Below the pieces are notes generated by a model. That model did no database searches, was not told the origin of the DNA, and worked only from the letters and a program-made list of their open reading frames with translations. Source: Streptosporangium saharense (GTDB lineage: Bacteria; Actinomycetota; Actinomycetes; Streptosporangiales; Streptosporangiaceae). From it: DNA of 64,000 nt. The position numbers were made by a program, and so were the translations under genes. This document shows positions 8,643 to 17,402 of this stretch, piece after piece; the stretch's first letter is position 1, and every line of letters starts with the position of its first letter. Location of the stretch: NCBI RefSeq assembly GCF_014203715.1, contig NZ_JACHJP010000004.1, positions 186,001-250,000 on the forward strand, read 5' to 3'.

Positions 8643-9578
8643 TCAGGGAAGCAGGACGAGGCGTCCCCGGAGGCCGCCCTTGCCGAGGCGTTCGTGGGCC
8701 TGGGCGGCCTCGTCGAGGGGAAGCGTGTCGGCGACCCTGAGGCTCAGCCGTCCCGCACCGGCCAGTCCCGCGAGTTCGGCGAGCCGGGGGCCGTCGGCGC
8801 GGATCCACACGTTCGATACCCGCGTGCCGCGCAGCGGGCGGGGAGCCACCCCGTCGAGCACGGCCACGAACGCGCCGCCGTTGCGCACGGCGGTGAGCGC
8901 CGCTCCGCCGACCACTGCCGCGTCCACCGCGCCGTCCACCCCTCCGGGCACCAGTTTCCGTACGGCGGAGCCCAGCTCGGCGCCGCGTGGCACGAAGAAC
9001 TCGGCGCCGAAGCCACGGACCAGTTCCTCGTCCGCCTGACCCGCGACGGCGACGACCCGAAGGCCGCGCAGTACGGCCAGCTCGACCGCGTAACCGCCGA
9101 CGGCCCCCGCGGCGCCGGTGACCAGCACCGTCTGTCCCTCGGACAGGTCCAGCAGGTCGAGGGCCTGGTCGGCGGTGAGGGAGTTGAGCGGGAGCGTGGC
9201 CGCCTGAACCGCCGTGACGTTGTCCGGGATGAGAGCCAGGGCGTCGGCGTCCAGCACGATCCGCTCCGCGTAGGCGCCGAGGGACAGGTCGAGCCGGTCG
9301 GACAGGCCCGCGACCCGGTCGCCGGGGGCGAAGCCGGTGACCCCGGCGCCGACCTCCTCGACGACCCCGGCGAGGTCCCAGCCGATCCCGTGCGTGTCGC
9401 GCCGCTCGGCCAGGCCGATCTCGACGAGGGCTCCCGCCCTGGTCGCCACGTCAACGGGGTTGACGCCCGCCGCCTCGACGCGGACCCTCACCTGTCCCAC
9501 GCCCGTCTCGGGAACGGGGACCTCCACGGTCTCCAGCACTTCCGGTCCGCCGAACGAACGGACGACCACCGCGCGCAT
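8643..9578 (-). CDS. Quinone oxidoreductase-like alcohol dehydrogenase (MDR superfamily)
   Basis: 311 residues, medium-chain dehydrogenase/reductase of the zinc-free quinone reductase branch. It has a GroES-like N-terminal half (AGVNPVDVATRAG, GWDLAGVVEEVGAGV) and a Rossmann half with VLVTGAAGAVGGYAVELA near residues 145-165. It probably reduces quinones or activated alkenals with NADPH. ATG at 9578 is preferred over the adjacent ATG at 9581 because the Shine-Dalgarno AAGGAGG leaves five bases to 9578 and only two to 9581. It is divergent from an HxlR regulator, which is commonly the redox-sensing controller of such genes. Confidence 0.88.
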   Translation of the reverse strand: MRAVVVRSFGGPEVLETVEVPVPETGVGQVRVRVEAAGVNPVDVATRAGALVEIGLAERRDTHGIGWDLAGVVEEVGAGVTGFAPGDRVAGLSDRLDLSLGAYAERIVLDADALALIPDNVTAVQAATLPLNSLTADQALDLLDLSEGQTVLVTGAAGAVGGYAVELAVLRGLRVVAVAGQADEELVRGFGAEFFVPRGAELGSAVRKLVPGGVDGAVDAAVVGGAALTAVRNGGAFVAVLDGVAPRPLRGTRVSNVWIRADGPRLAELAGLAGAGRLSLRVADTLPLDEAAQAHERLGKGGLRGRLVLLP

Positions 9579-9637
9579 CATCGCCTCCTTGGGGTTTCGA
9601 TGACACGAACCTATGGAGTGCTACTCTCCAAAAGGAA

Positions 9638-9659
9638 GTACGCACCCGAAGGTGCGTAC
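9638..9659. promoter_or_regulatory. Perfect inverted repeat, candidate HxlR operator
   Basis: GTACGCACC (9638-9646), spacer CGAA, GGTGCGTAC (9651-9659): a perfect 9-bp inverted repeat in the region shared by the divergent oxidoreductase and HxlR genes, 18 bases before the HxlR start. HxlR-family sites often contain GTAC half-sites, as here. Control of both genes is inferred. Confidence 0.6.
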
Positions 9660-9677
9660 CGCACCGGAAGGGGCGCC

Positions 9678-10082
9678 ATGTCCACCCGTACGGCGGCGCA
9701 ACAGCGGCAGGAGGCGAGGCAGGCCTACGACGCCTTCCTGGCCGCCTGCCCGGCGCGGGAACTGCTCGACGCGATCAGCGACAAGTGGGTCAGCCTGGTC
9801 CTGAACGCCCTGTCCGACGGGCCGAAGCGCTACAGCGACCTGGGCAGGATCATCGCGGGCGTCAGCCAGAAGATGCTCACCCAGACCCTGCGGAGCCTGG
9901 AGCGCGACGGCCTGGTCTCCAGGTCGGTCACCCCCTCGGTCCCGGTGCGCGTGGACTACGCCCTCACCGACCTCGGCCGGGATCTCCAGCTCCTCATGCT
10001 GGCCATCAAGTCGTGGGCAGAGGGGAACATCGAGCAGGTCCGCGTCGCCCGCGAGACCTACGACGCGCGCTCAGGCGGTTGA
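9678..10082 (+). CDS. HxlR family transcriptional regulator
   Basis: 134 residues with one winged-helix domain: LLDAISDKWVSLVLNAL, then the recognition helix GVSQKMLTQTLRSLERDGL (about residues 67-85) and the wing VPVRVDYALTDLGR. A cysteine near the N-terminus (AACPAREL) precedes the helix-turn-helix, as in redox-sensing members such as HypR and YodB, so a thiol switch is possible. ATG at 9678 has GGAAGGGG eight to ten bases upstream; the frame is open far upstream, but that part is antisense to the oxidoreductase. It overlaps the convergent SDR gene by 12 bp. Confidence 0.88.
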   Translation: MSTRTAAQQRQEARQAYDAFLAACPARELLDAISDKWVSLVLNALSDGPKRYSDLGRIIAGVSQKMLTQTLRSLERDGLVSRSVTPSVPVRVDYALTDLGRDLQLLMLAIKSWAEGNIEQVRVARETYDARSGG

Positions 10083-10823
10083 GCCACCGTCGGCGACGAT
10101 GTCGGCGCCGATCACATATCCCGCGTCGTCGGAGGCCAGCCACAGGACCGTGCCGGTGATCTCGTCGAGGGAGCCGACACGACCGGCCGGGACCTGGTCC
10201 TTCATGCGCTCCGCCCGGTCGGCCTCGGTCTCGCCGGGGCGCATGGACATCGCGGTGTCGTGGCTGCCGGGGCTGAGCGCGTTGATCCGCACGCCCTGGT
10301 CGATGTACTCCCGCGCGGCGGTGCGGGTCAGCGCCGTCACCCCGGCCTTCGAGGCGGCGTAGGCGCCGAACCCTGGCAGGCGCTTGTGGGCGCCGATCTG
10401 CGAGCTGAAGTTGACGATGACCCCGCCGCCTCCGGCGATCATGGCCGGGATCTCGTGCTTCATCGCCAGGAAGACGCCGGTCAGGTTGACGTCGACGACC
10501 CGGGCGAAGTCCTCCTCCGGCTGGTCGGTGACGTTGCCCGTGGCCAGCACCCCGGCGTTGTTGATCGCGATGTCCAGCCTGCCGTACCGCTCGACGATCT
10601 GGCCGACCAGCGCGGCGACGGAGGCGGAGTCGGAGACGTCCGAGGTCAGCGCGGCGATCCGGCCGCCGTCGGCCTCGGCCAGTTTCACGGTCTGGTCGAG
10701 GGCCTCGCGGCCACGGCCGGAGACGACCACCTGGGCGCCCTCCCTGGCGAAGCCGAGGGCGACGGCCCTGCCGATGCCGGATCCGCCCCCGGTGACCAGG
10801 ACGACCTTGTCACGGAACCTCAT
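10071..10823 (-). CDS. SDR family NAD(P)-dependent oxidoreductase
   Basis: 250 residues of the classical short-chain dehydrogenase family. It has the cofactor motif TGGGSGIG (residues 11-18), NNAGV (about 88-92), the catalytic Ser in NFSS, and YAASK (about 153-157) with Tyr and Lys of the active site; WLASDDAGYVIGADIVADGG is the typical C-terminal end. The substrate is unknown. It lies 21 bp downstream of a TetR gene in the same direction, so the two are probably co-transcribed. The Shine-Dalgarno sequence GGAGGGG stands just before ATG 10823. Confidence 0.9.
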   Translation of the reverse strand: MRFRDKVVLVTGGGSGIGRAVALGFAREGAQVVVSGRGREALDQTVKLAEADGGRIAALTSDVSDSASVAALVGQIVERYGRLDIAINNAGVLATGNVTDQPEEDFARVVDVNLTGVFLAMKHEIPAMIAGGGGVIVNFSSQIGAHKRLPGFGAYAASKAGVTALTRTAAREYIDQGVRINALSPGSHDTAMSMRPGETEADRAERMKDQVPAGRVGSLDEITGTVLWLASDDAGYVIGADIVADGGSTA

Positions 10824-10844
10824 GTCCCCTCCATATAAGAACGA

Positions 10845-11420
10845 TCAGTCAAGAATTTTCAGTGCCTGGGCGGCCGCGTCGCGCAGCCGTTCCCCAGAGG
10901 AATGTCCCTTGGCGACCAGCCGTACCCCCTGCAGGAAGACCAGCAGGAAGCGGGCGAGCGCCACGGGATCGCGGTCGGCGGGCAGTTCCCCCTGCGCCCG
11001 CGCCCTGATGAGCGCCGAGGTCAGCGCCGTCTCAAGGGCGGTCCAGTTGGCGTCGACGATCCCCGCGACCCGTTCGTCGCCGGGGAGCAGCTCGCCCGCC
11101 GCGTTCACGATCATGCAGCCGCGCCGGTCACCGGCCGAGTCCTCGGTGTAGAGCTCGACCAGTCCTCGTACGGCGGGCAGCGCGGCCCCCGGCTGGGACA
11201 GCAGTTCGACCGGCGAGGGGTTCCTGTTGGCCACGTAGCGCCGCAGCGCCCTCAGGTAGAGGTCGTGTTTGCCGCCGAAGGTCGCGTACAGGCTCGCCCT
11301 GCCGATGCCCAGCCGTTCGACCAGGTCGCTCATGGAGGTCGCCTCGTAGCCGCGCTCCCAGAACAACGCGAGAGCCGCCTCAAGGGCGGCGTCCGGGTCG
11401 AACTCCTTCGTCCTCGCCAT
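10845..11420 (-). CDS. TetR family transcriptional regulator
   Basis: 191 residues. The N-terminal helix-turn-helix is of the AcrR/TetR type: ALALFWERGYEATSMSDLVERLGIGRASLYATFGGKHDLYLRAL (residues about 14-57, here described as the usual three helices). The C-terminal ligand domain matches the group with CMIVNAAGEL and FLQGVRLVAK. It is the first gene of a two-gene unit with the SDR oxidoreductase and probably represses it in response to the substrate. Two similar 15-mers flank the gene (10839-10853 and 11443-11457) and may be its binding sites. Confidence 0.9.
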   Translation of the reverse strand: MARTKEFDPDAALEAALALFWERGYEATSMSDLVERLGIGRASLYATFGGKHDLYLRALRRYVANRNPSPVELLSQPGAALPAVRGLVELYTEDSAGDRRGCMIVNAAGELLPGDERVAGIVDANWTALETALTSALIRARAQGELPADRDPVALARFLLVFLQGVRLVAKGHSSGERLRDAAAQALKILD

Positions 11421-11442
11421 GGGAGAAGGCTATGCCTATCTG

Positions 11443-11457
11443 GAACGAACGGTCAAA
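11443..11457. promoter_or_regulatory. Candidate TetR operator upstream of the regulator
   Basis: GAACGAACGGTCAAA lies 23-37 bp before the TetR start. On the minus strand it reads TTTGACCGTTCGTTC, which contains a -35-like TTGACC. A related 15-mer, GAACGATCAGTCAAG, occurs at 10839-10853 between the TetR and SDR genes. Eleven or more positions agree. Sharing the motif on both sides suggests autoregulation, but two short matches can arise by chance. Confidence 0.35.
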
Positions 11458-11518
11458 TAAAGACCCGACCCACGCCCCCAAGCACGGCCCGCGCCCCCGT
11501 GCGCGAGCCGTACCTGGA

Positions 11519-12253
11519 CTACTCCCAGCGAAACAGCCGGGCCGACAGCGCGCCCGTGACCAGCAGGGTCGCCGCCATCACCACCAGGTGCAGCGGCTGC
11601 GGCGCGTGTCCCGCCCACGTGTCGCGCAGCGCCTGGGCGAACGGCGAGAGCGGCAGGAAGTCGCCGATCCGCTGCACGAGGGTGGGCAGCATCTCGCGGG
11701 GGATCCACATGCCCGCGACGAACAGCAGCGGGAACATCAGCAGCGAGCCGATCCCCGCCGCCGACTTGGTGCTCGGCGCGACGGCCGCGATCAGCAGGCC
11801 GAGACCGAACACCGAGGCGCTGCCCAGCAGGAACACCCCGACGAAGGCCAGCGGGTTCCCCGGCAGGGCCACCCCCAGGAATACGTTGCCCAGCCCGACC
11901 AGCAGCGCGGCCGCCAGCACCGCGACGGCGACGTTGTTGATCACCTGGGCGACCAGCAGCCGCAGCGGCGGCATCGGCGTGGTGGACAACCGGCGCAGCA
12001 CGCCGCTCTCCCGATAGGTCACCAGCACGGCGGGCAGCGCGCTCAACGCCATCGTCGCCACGGACAGAATCACCATCATGCCCGGCAACTGGGTGTCGAT
12101 CACCCGCTGTCCGCCAAGCTCGGCACTCGGCTCCCGGAAGCCGGGGATGCTGCCCAGCCCCAGCAGCAGCCCCAGCGGCAGCAGGATCGCGAAGATCGGC
12201 CCCGCGGGTTCACGGAGGAAGAGCTTCGCCTCCGTAATGATCATCTTGTTCAC
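11519..12253 (-). CDS. ABC-2 type transporter permease
   Basis: 244 residues with six predicted membrane helices, starting AKLFLREPAGPIFAILLPLGLLLG (shown in part). The pattern YRESGVLRRLSTTPMPPLRLL (about residues 81-101) is the coupling region of DrrB-like exporters, and GMWIPREMLP is the conserved loop between helices 5 and 6. The GTG start overlaps the ATPase stop by four bases (GTGA), so both parts of the exporter should be made together. Expected to extrude a drug or lipid-like compound. Confidence 0.9.
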   Translation of the reverse strand: MNKMIITEAKLFLREPAGPIFAILLPLGLLLGLGSIPGFREPSAELGGQRVIDTQLPGMMVILSVATMALSALPAVLVTYRESGVLRRLSTTPMPPLRLLVAQVINNVAVAVLAAALLVGLGNVFLGVALPGNPLAFVGVFLLGSASVFGLGLLIAAVAPSTKSAAGIGSLLMFPLLFVAGMWIPREMLPTLVQRIGDFLPLSPFAQALRDTWAGHAPQPLHLVVMAATLLVTGALSARLFRWE

Positions 12254-13149
12254 GTGGAGATCTTCCTTCCGGTGAGCGCGAGGAACGCGTCGTCGAGGGT
12301 GGCCTGCTCGGCCCGCAGGTCCGTGGGGACGACCCCGGCGGAGGACAGGGCGGTCGTGATCGCCAGCAGCAGTTCGCCGCTTCCCGTGACCTCGATCCTG
12401 GCGCCGTCGCGCCGTACCTCACCGACCTGGGGCAGACCGGTGAGCAGCGCCGTGTCGAAGGCGGCGGGGGCGCGGAAGGTGACGTGCTGGGAGTCCTGGA
12501 CCCGGGCGATCAGCCCGGCAGGACTGTCCACGGCGACGAGCCTGCCCGCGTCGATCAGCGCGAGCCGGTCGCAGAGCCGTTCGGCCTCCTCCATGAAGTG
12601 CGTGACCAGCAGGATCGTCACGCCGTCCGCCCTGACCTGCTCGATGAGCTCCCAGGTGTCACGACGGGCCTGCGGGTCGAGACCGGTGGTCAGCTCGTCG
12701 AGGATCGCGACCTTGGGCCTGCCGACCAGCGCCAGCGCGATCGAAAGGCGCTGCTTCTGGCCACCGGAGAGCTTGGCGTACGGGGTGTTCCGCTTGTCGG
12801 TGAGCCCCACCCGCTCCATCAGCGCGTGCCAGTCGGCGGGATCCCGGTAGAAGGAGGAGTACAGGTCCAGCGCCTCCCACACCTTGATCTTCGCGGGCAT
12901 CGCGGAACTCTGCAGTTGGACGCCGAGCCGTTGCTTCAGTTCGGCGTGGTGAAGGCCACCGAGGACCTTCACGGTCCCGGCGTCCGGGACGCGCAGGCCG
13001 GCTATGCACTCGACGGTTGTCGTCTTGCCCGCGCCGTTCGGGCCGAGGACGCCGAAGATCTCGCCCTCCTCGACGGAGAACGACACGTCATCCACCACGA
13101 ACCGGTCACGGTACTTCTTTCTGAGGCCGTTGACCTCGATCACCTTCAT
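12250..13149 (-). CDS. ABC transporter ATP-binding protein (DrrA-like exporter)
   Basis: 299 residues: Walker A GPNGAGKTT (about 38-46), signature LSGGQKQRL (about 130-138), Walker B VAILDELTTGLDP (about 151-163), switch His in THFMEEAERLCD. It has the C-terminal regulatory extension typical of DrrA-type drug exporters. ATG at 13149 starts the conserved KVIEVNGLRKKY segment; the frame is open upstream to 13224 but that part overlaps the promoter region of the divergent sensor kinase. Forms an exporter with the next gene. Confidence 0.92.
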   Translation of the reverse strand: MKVIEVNGLRKKYRDRFVVDDVSFSVEEGEIFGVLGPNGAGKTTTVECIAGLRVPDAGTVKVLGGLHHAELKQRLGVQLQSSAMPAKIKVWEALDLYSSFYRDPADWHALMERVGLTDKRNTPYAKLSGGQKQRLSIALALVGRPKVAILDELTTGLDPQARRDTWELIEQVRADGVTILLVTHFMEEAERLCDRLALIDAGRLVAVDSPAGLIARVQDSQHVTFRAPAAFDTALLTGLPQVGEVRRDGARIEVTGSGELLLAITTALSSAGVVPTDLRAEQATLDDAFLALTGRKIST

Positions 13150-13281
13150 GCCAACGACGCTAGAAAAACCCACCGGGAACGGAGAAGCCGTCTGGGTGCC
13201 GGGCAAAGGTGGGGTTTCCTCCACCCCGGAGGGGAGCTGTTGTCATTGGATGTCCGGTTCCGATCGCCGACACTCTTATCC

Positions 13282-14784
13282 ATGAGGCGACACGCGGTGA
13301 CAACCGGCTGGACCCTGGCGATGGGGGCGATGGCCCTGGTGGACGTCGGGTTGATCATGCTGGGCATGCTCGCCGGCCTGTTCACGATCGTCGGGCTGAT
13401 CTTCTGTTTCCCACCCATGATCAAGTTGATCAGGCGGCGTACGGCCCTGGCCAGGAGGCTGACGGGCAGGTGGCTCGGCGCCGAGGTGCTCCCGCCGTAC
13501 CTCCCGCCGCCGCCACCGGTCAGGCCCCAGCCCGACGGCTGGTACCGCTACCAGCGCCAGCTCTACAAGACACCGTGGTGGCCCGAGTGGAACAACCGGG
13601 CGAAGTGGATGTTCGCCGACCCCGGGACCTGGCGTGACGCGGCCTGGCTGGTGCTCAACCCCGTCATCGGTGGCAGCCTGGTGCTGCTTCCCGTCGCCCT
13701 GATCGGGTACGGCGTGGCCCTGCCCTGGCTCTGGGCACCGCAGGCCGCCCCCCTCGGGGTCGCCGTCGCCGCCCTCGGCATCGCGGCGACGCCGTGGCTG
13801 CTGCGCTTCTACGGCTGGTGGAACAAACTGCTGCTCGCGCCGACCGCCAGGTCCGTGCTCGCCGGTCGGATCAGGCGGCTCGACCAGGTCAGGCTTGAGG
13901 CGGCCGACTCCCAGGCGGCCGAGCTCCGGCGGATCGAACGCGACCTGCACGACGGCGCCCAGGCCAGGCTCGTCGCCATCGGCATGACCCTCGGCGCCGT
14001 CGAGGAACTGGTCGACAAGGACCCCGAGGCGGCCAAGGCGCTGCTGGCCAAGTCGCGCGAGGCCTCCTCGACCGCCCTCACCGAACTGCGCGACCTGGTC
14101 AGGGGCATCCACCCGCCCGTCCTGGCGGAACGGGGTCTCGGCGACGCCGTGCGGGCGCTGGCCCTGGACAGCCCGCTGAAGGTCACGGTCACCGTGGACC
14201 TGAAGTCACGTCCCGAGGCCCCCGTCGAGTCGGCCGCCTACTTCTCGATCAGCGAACTGCTCACCAACGCCGCCAGACACGGCGGTGCGGAACGGGTCTG
14301 GATCGACATCAGTGGCCGGGGCAGGACACTGCGCGTCACCGTCACCGACGACGGCTCCGGCGGCGCCGACCCCTCACGCGGCAGCGGCCTGCGCGGCATC
14401 GAACGCCGTCTCGCGGCCTTCGACGGGGTGCTCGCCCTCAACAGCCCACCCGGCGGCTCCACCACGGCCACGATCGACCTGCCCTTCGCACTGGCCGCGG
14501 CCCAGCGGGACACGCCCTCCATGCCCAAGTGGATGTACGCGGTCGTCGGGATCGGCTGGTGCCTCGGCTGGCTCCCGCTCTTCCCCCAGGGCATCGTCGC
14601 CATGATCCTCAAGATCGTCGGCACCGACGAGCGAAGCTGGTTCCTCGCGCTCTACCTGCCCGAGCCACTGCAGTGGCCGCTGATCATCTTCAACATCTTC
14701 CTCGGCATGACCCTGTACGGCCTGGCCATCGGGCTGCCCCTCGCCTACTCCCGCAAGCAGGAACTCTGTGGCTCATCCCTCTAA
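13282..14784 (+). CDS. Two-component sensor histidine kinase (NarL group) with C-terminal membrane helices
   Basis: 500 residues. Two N-terminal helices (about 12-50), a proline-rich loop (about 70-80), two more helices (about 128-175), then the HisKA_3 dimerisation domain with phospho-acceptor His223 in ERDLHDGAQARL, the N-box LLTNAARHG and the ATP lid VTDDGSGGAD / GSGLRGI. After the kinase core ends near residue 405, two further hydrophobic segments follow (VVGIGWCLGWLPL and IIFNIFLGMTLYGLAIG), so the catalytic core is flanked by membrane on both sides. It is followed by its response regulator and is divergent from the ABC exporter, which it may control. Confidence 0.9.
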   Translation: MRRHAVTTGWTLAMGAMALVDVGLIMLGMLAGLFTIVGLIFCFPPMIKLIRRRTALARRLTGRWLGAEVLPPYLPPPPPVRPQPDGWYRYQRQLYKTPWWPEWNNRAKWMFADPGTWRDAAWLVLNPVIGGSLVLLPVALIGYGVALPWLWAPQAAPLGVAVAALGIAATPWLLRFYGWWNKLLLAPTARSVLAGRIRRLDQVRLEAADSQAAELRRIERDLHDGAQARLVAIGMTLGAVEELVDKDPEAAKALLAKSREASSTALTELRDLVRGIHPPVLAERGLGDAVRALALDSPLKVTVTVDLKSRPEAPVESAAYFSISELLTNAARHGGAERVWIDISGRGRTLRVTVTDDGSGGADPSRGSGLRGIERRLAAFDGVLALNSPPGGSTTATIDLPFALAAAQRDTPSMPKWMYAVVGIGWCLGWLPLFPQGIVAMILKIVGTDERSWFLALYLPEPLQWPLIIFNIFLGMTLYGLAIGLPLAYSRKQELCGSSL

Positions 14785-15451
14785 AGTGGGACCGGTGCTT
14801 CCCAGAGTCGTCATCGCCGAAGACCTCTACCTCCTGAGAGACGGGCTGGTCCACCTGCTCCAGGCCCACGACTTCGAGGTCGTCGCGGCCGTCGAGTCGG
14901 GCCCGGAACTGCTCACCGCCCTGACCACCCTGCGCCCCGACGTCGCGGTCGTGGACGTACGGCTCCCGCCCACGTTCACCGACGAGGGGCTGCAGGCGGC
15001 GCTGGCCGCGCGCCGGGCCGTACCCGGCCTGCCCGTGCTCGTCCTGTCCCAGCACGTGGAGCAGCTCTATGCCCGCGAACTGCTCGCCGACGGCTCCGGC
15101 GCCATCGGCTATCTCCTGAAGGACCGGGTGTTCAACGCCGAGCAGTTCATCGACGCGGTACGGCGGGTCGCCTCGGGCGGCACCGTCATGGACCCCGAGG
15201 TGATCGCCAAACTCCTGGCCAGCACCGCACGGCACCAACCCCTCGGCGCGCTGACCCCCCGCGAACGGGAGGTGCTCGAACTGATGGCCGAGGGCCGCTC
15301 GAACGCGGCCATCGCCCAGCGGCTGTACCTCAGCGAGAGCGCGGTCGGCAAACACACCGCGGGCATCTTCACCAAACTGGGCCTCTCCCCTTCGGACGAC
15401 GACAACCGCCGCGTCCTCGCCGTGTTGGCCTATCTGAACGCCGCCCGCTGA
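14768..15451 (+). CDS. NarL/FixJ family response regulator
   Basis: 227 residues: receiver domain with phospho-acceptor Asp63 ([10 protein letters not shown]), the acidic pair in VIAEDLYLL, and Lys in YLLKDRV; then a LuxR-type helix-turn-helix ([15 protein letters not shown] to [16 protein letters not shown]). GTG at 14768 has AGGAA 4-5 bases upstream and overlaps the kinase stop by 17 bp. GTG codons at 14786 and 14795 are alternatives. Phosphorylation by the adjacent kinase should drive DNA binding; the divergent exporter is a plausible target. Confidence 0.92.
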   Translation: MAHPSKVGPVLPRVVIAEDLYLLRDGLVHLLQAHDFEVVAAVESGPELLTALTTLRPDVAVVDVRLPPTFTDEGLQAALAARRAVPGLPVLVLSQHVEQLYARELLADGSGAIGYLLKDRVFNAEQFIDAVRRVASGGTVMDPEVIAKLLASTARHQPLGALTPREREVLELMAEGRSNAAIAQRLYLSESAVGKHTAGIFTKLGLSPSDDDNRRVLAVLAYLNAAR

Positions 15452-16665
15452 CCCAGCCTGACCGGCAGTTTGCTCAGGCCGTGGATGATCAAAGAGGGCA
15501 GGTGGTCCAGGGTTTCCCTGGCCAAAGTGAGGGTGGGGAAGCTGTCGAACAGGGCGGGGACGGCGATGGCGGCCTCAAGGCGGGCCAGGGGAGCGCCGAT
15601 GCAGTGGTGTGGGCCGACGCCGAAGGCCAGGTGTTCGGCCGGGGGTCTGGCCGCGTCGAAGCGGTCGGCGTCCTCGCCGTGCTGGCACGCGTCGTGGCCC
15701 GCGGCGAAATAGGTCGCGAGGATGGCGTCACCCGCCGGGATGGCCACGCCGTCCACCTCGATGGGCTCCGTGGCGTACCGCAGCGGGAAGTTGGCGACCG
15801 GAGGCGACCAGCGCAGAACCTCCTCGATCACCGCCTCCCAGGTGAGCCGCCCCTCCCGGACCCCGCGTAGCTGGCCGGGGTGGGTGAGCAGGGCGTGGAC
15901 CGTGCTGTTGATCAGATCGACGGTGGTCTCGTGCCCGGCGCCGAGCAGCGCCATCAGCGTGTCGCGCAGTTCGTCGTCGCTCAGCCGGTCGTCCTCGTAG
16001 CGGGCGTTGATCAGATCCGTGGTCAGGTCGTCGCCCGGATGCTCCCGTTTGTGCCCGATCAGCCGAGGGAAGAGCGTCCTGATCCTGGTCGAGGTGTCGG
16101 CCGACTGCTCGGCGGTCGCGGCGCTGTCCACGAAGGCCGTGGAGATCCGGGCGACCTCGGGCCGCATGTCCTCGGGAATGCCGAAAAGCTCGCAGATCAC
16201 CTTCAGCGGCAGCGGGTGGGAGTAGACGACCCGTAGGTCGACGATCTGGTCGGCGGGCAGTTCGACGAGGCCGTCGAGCAGGTCGGCGACGATCCGCTCG
16301 ATGGTCGGCCGCATGGCGAGGGTACGGCGGGCGGTGAAGCTGGGCGCGATGAGGTTGCGCAGCCGCCGGTGCTCCAGACCGGAGGCGTTGACCATGTTCC
16401 GCATGCCGATCCACAGGTTGAGCCAGCCCCACTCGGGCCGTGCCTCGACCTGCGGCCACAGGCTCCAGTGCCGCCGTGGGTCCTTGCTGACCCGGGGATC
16501 GAGAATGACCCGCTTGAGCAGGTCGTGACGGGTGATGGCCCAGACGGGCACGCCACCGGGAAGCTCGACCCTGACCACGGTGCCGAGGGCACGCAGCCGG
16601 GAGACCTCACCGGGGACGTCGCTTCCGTAGGGATCCAGGGCGACGGGCGAAGGGGAGATGGCCAT
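15430..16665 (-). CDS. Cytochrome P450
   Basis: 411 residues, the length of bacterial class I P450s. The I-helix oxygen-binding motif GAGHETT is at 242-248, ExxR at Glu282-Arg285, and the heme-binding loop [10 protein letters not shown] at 348-357 with Cys355 as ligand. It needs a ferredoxin and reductase, none of which is encoded nearby, so electron donors must come from elsewhere. The substrate is unknown. ATG at 16665 has GCAGGAG about eight bases upstream, and a promoter is visible at 16712-16740. It overlaps the convergent response regulator gene by 22 bp. Confidence 0.93.
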   Translation of the reverse strand: MAISPSPVALDPYGSDVPGEVSRLRALGTVVRVELPGGVPVWAITRHDLLKRVILDPRVSKDPRRHWSLWPQVEARPEWGWLNLWIGMRNMVNASGLEHRRLRNLIAPSFTARRTLAMRPTIERIVADLLDGLVELPADQIVDLRVVYSHPLPLKVICELFGIPEDMRPEVARISTAFVDSAATAEQSADTSTRIRTLFPRLIGHKREHPGDDLTTDLINARYEDDRLSDDELRDTLMALLGAGHETTVDLINSTVHALLTHPGQLRGVREGRLTWEAVIEEVLRWSPPVANFPLRYATEPIEVDGVAIPAGDAILATYFAAGHDACQHGEDADRFDAARPPAEHLAFGVGPHHCIGAPLARLEAAIAVPALFDSFPTLTLARETLDHLPSLIIHGLSKLPVRLGQRAAFR

Positions 16666-16711
16666 GCGGGCACTCCTGCCACCGTCGATTATTCGCCGGA
16701 GAACACTCAGA

Positions 16712-16740
16712 ACACTAAATTCGTCAACGCCGTACGTCAA
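16712..16740 (-). promoter_or_regulatory. Promoter of the P450 gene
   Basis: On the minus strand TTGACG (16740-16735), a 17-base spacer and TAGTGT (16717-16712) make a good vegetative promoter, about 45 bases before the P450 start. A second TTGACG lies inside the spacer (16727-16722), giving a direct repeat that could be a regulator site. Confidence 0.6.
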
Positions 16741-16823
16741 CAATTCTTTTTCACGGAAGATCATGGCTCTGAACTGGGAGAACCTCGAAAAGGCCGACCG
16801 CCGGGGAGGAAAAGGCCCGCCCT

Positions 16824-17282
16824 TTATGACTCGGGGTCCGGAGCCGTCCGGAAAGCGTCGAGGAATGTGACGCAGCGGCCGAGCAGGGCGACCAGTGTCT
16901 CCCTTTCCTCGGGGGTGAACTCCGCGGCGAGTCCCCGTTCGACCCGCACCGCGCGGGGGTCGGCGGCGGCCAGCACCCGTGAGCCCTTCTCGGTGATGCG
17001 CGTCTCCAGGACGTTCCTGTGCCACTCGTGCGGGGTGCGCTCGACCAGGCCGTGCTCCTGGAGGTTCTTGAGCACGGTGTTCATCGTCGGCGGGGTGACC
17101 GCGCACGCCCTGGCCAGCGCGGCGGCCGAGATGCCGGGGTTGGCGGACAGGTGCATCAGCGCCGCGTACTGCGAGACGGTCAGTCCCGCCTGCTTCAGCG
17201 CGGCGTTCTTGGCCGCGCTGAGTGCCTGCTCGGCGCGCTTGAGGTGGGAGCCAAGGCGCTCGGAGACAGGCAACTCGGTCAT
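16824..17282 (-). CDS. MarR family transcriptional regulator
   Basis: 152 residues with a single winged helix-turn-helix: [42 protein letters not shown] (residues about 38-79, paraphrased as helices 2-4) and wing [12 protein letters not shown]. MarR dimers usually release DNA on binding aromatic or drug-like ligands. It lies upstream of the P450 in the same direction (158-bp gap) and is divergent from the secreted beta-propeller gene, whose promoter contains a MarR-type palindrome. Confidence 0.9.
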   Translation of the reverse strand: MTELPVSERLGSHLKRAEQALSAAKNAALKQAGLTVSQYAALMHLSANPGISAAALARACAVTPPTMNTVLKNLQEHGLVERTPHEWHRNVLETRITEKGSRVLAAADPRAVRVERGLAAEFTPEERETLVALLGRCVTFLDAFRTAPDPES

Positions 17283-17314
17283 CCACGCATGGTAACAACC
17301 CCGGCATTAAAGCG

Positions 17315-17343
17315 TTGACGACCATTAGAGGTCTAACTACAGT
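17315..17343 (+). promoter_or_regulatory. Promoter of the beta-propeller gene with embedded MarR-type palindrome
   Basis: TTGACG (17315-17320), a 17-base spacer and TACAGT (17338-17343). The spacer contains TTAGAGGTCTAA (17325-17336), a palindrome of TTAGA/TCTAA arms around GG. A dimeric regulator bound there would block RNA polymerase. The divergent MarR gene starts 43 bp to the left, so it is the obvious candidate. Binding is inferred. Confidence 0.65.
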
Positions 17344-17402
17344 GTGCATCCGTACAACACGTACGACACTGTCAAGCATGTGCAGACGAACAGAAGGGCA
17401 CC

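Noticed and set aside
8448-9677. N-terminal extension of the HxlR gene to a 544-residue protein
   Set aside because: The added part is antisense to the phosphoesterase and oxidoreductase genes and has no domain; ATG 9678 has a ribosome site.
16666-17379. Long extension of the P450 frame through the MarR gene
   Set aside because: It runs out of frame through MarR; ATG 16665 has a ribosome site and promoter.
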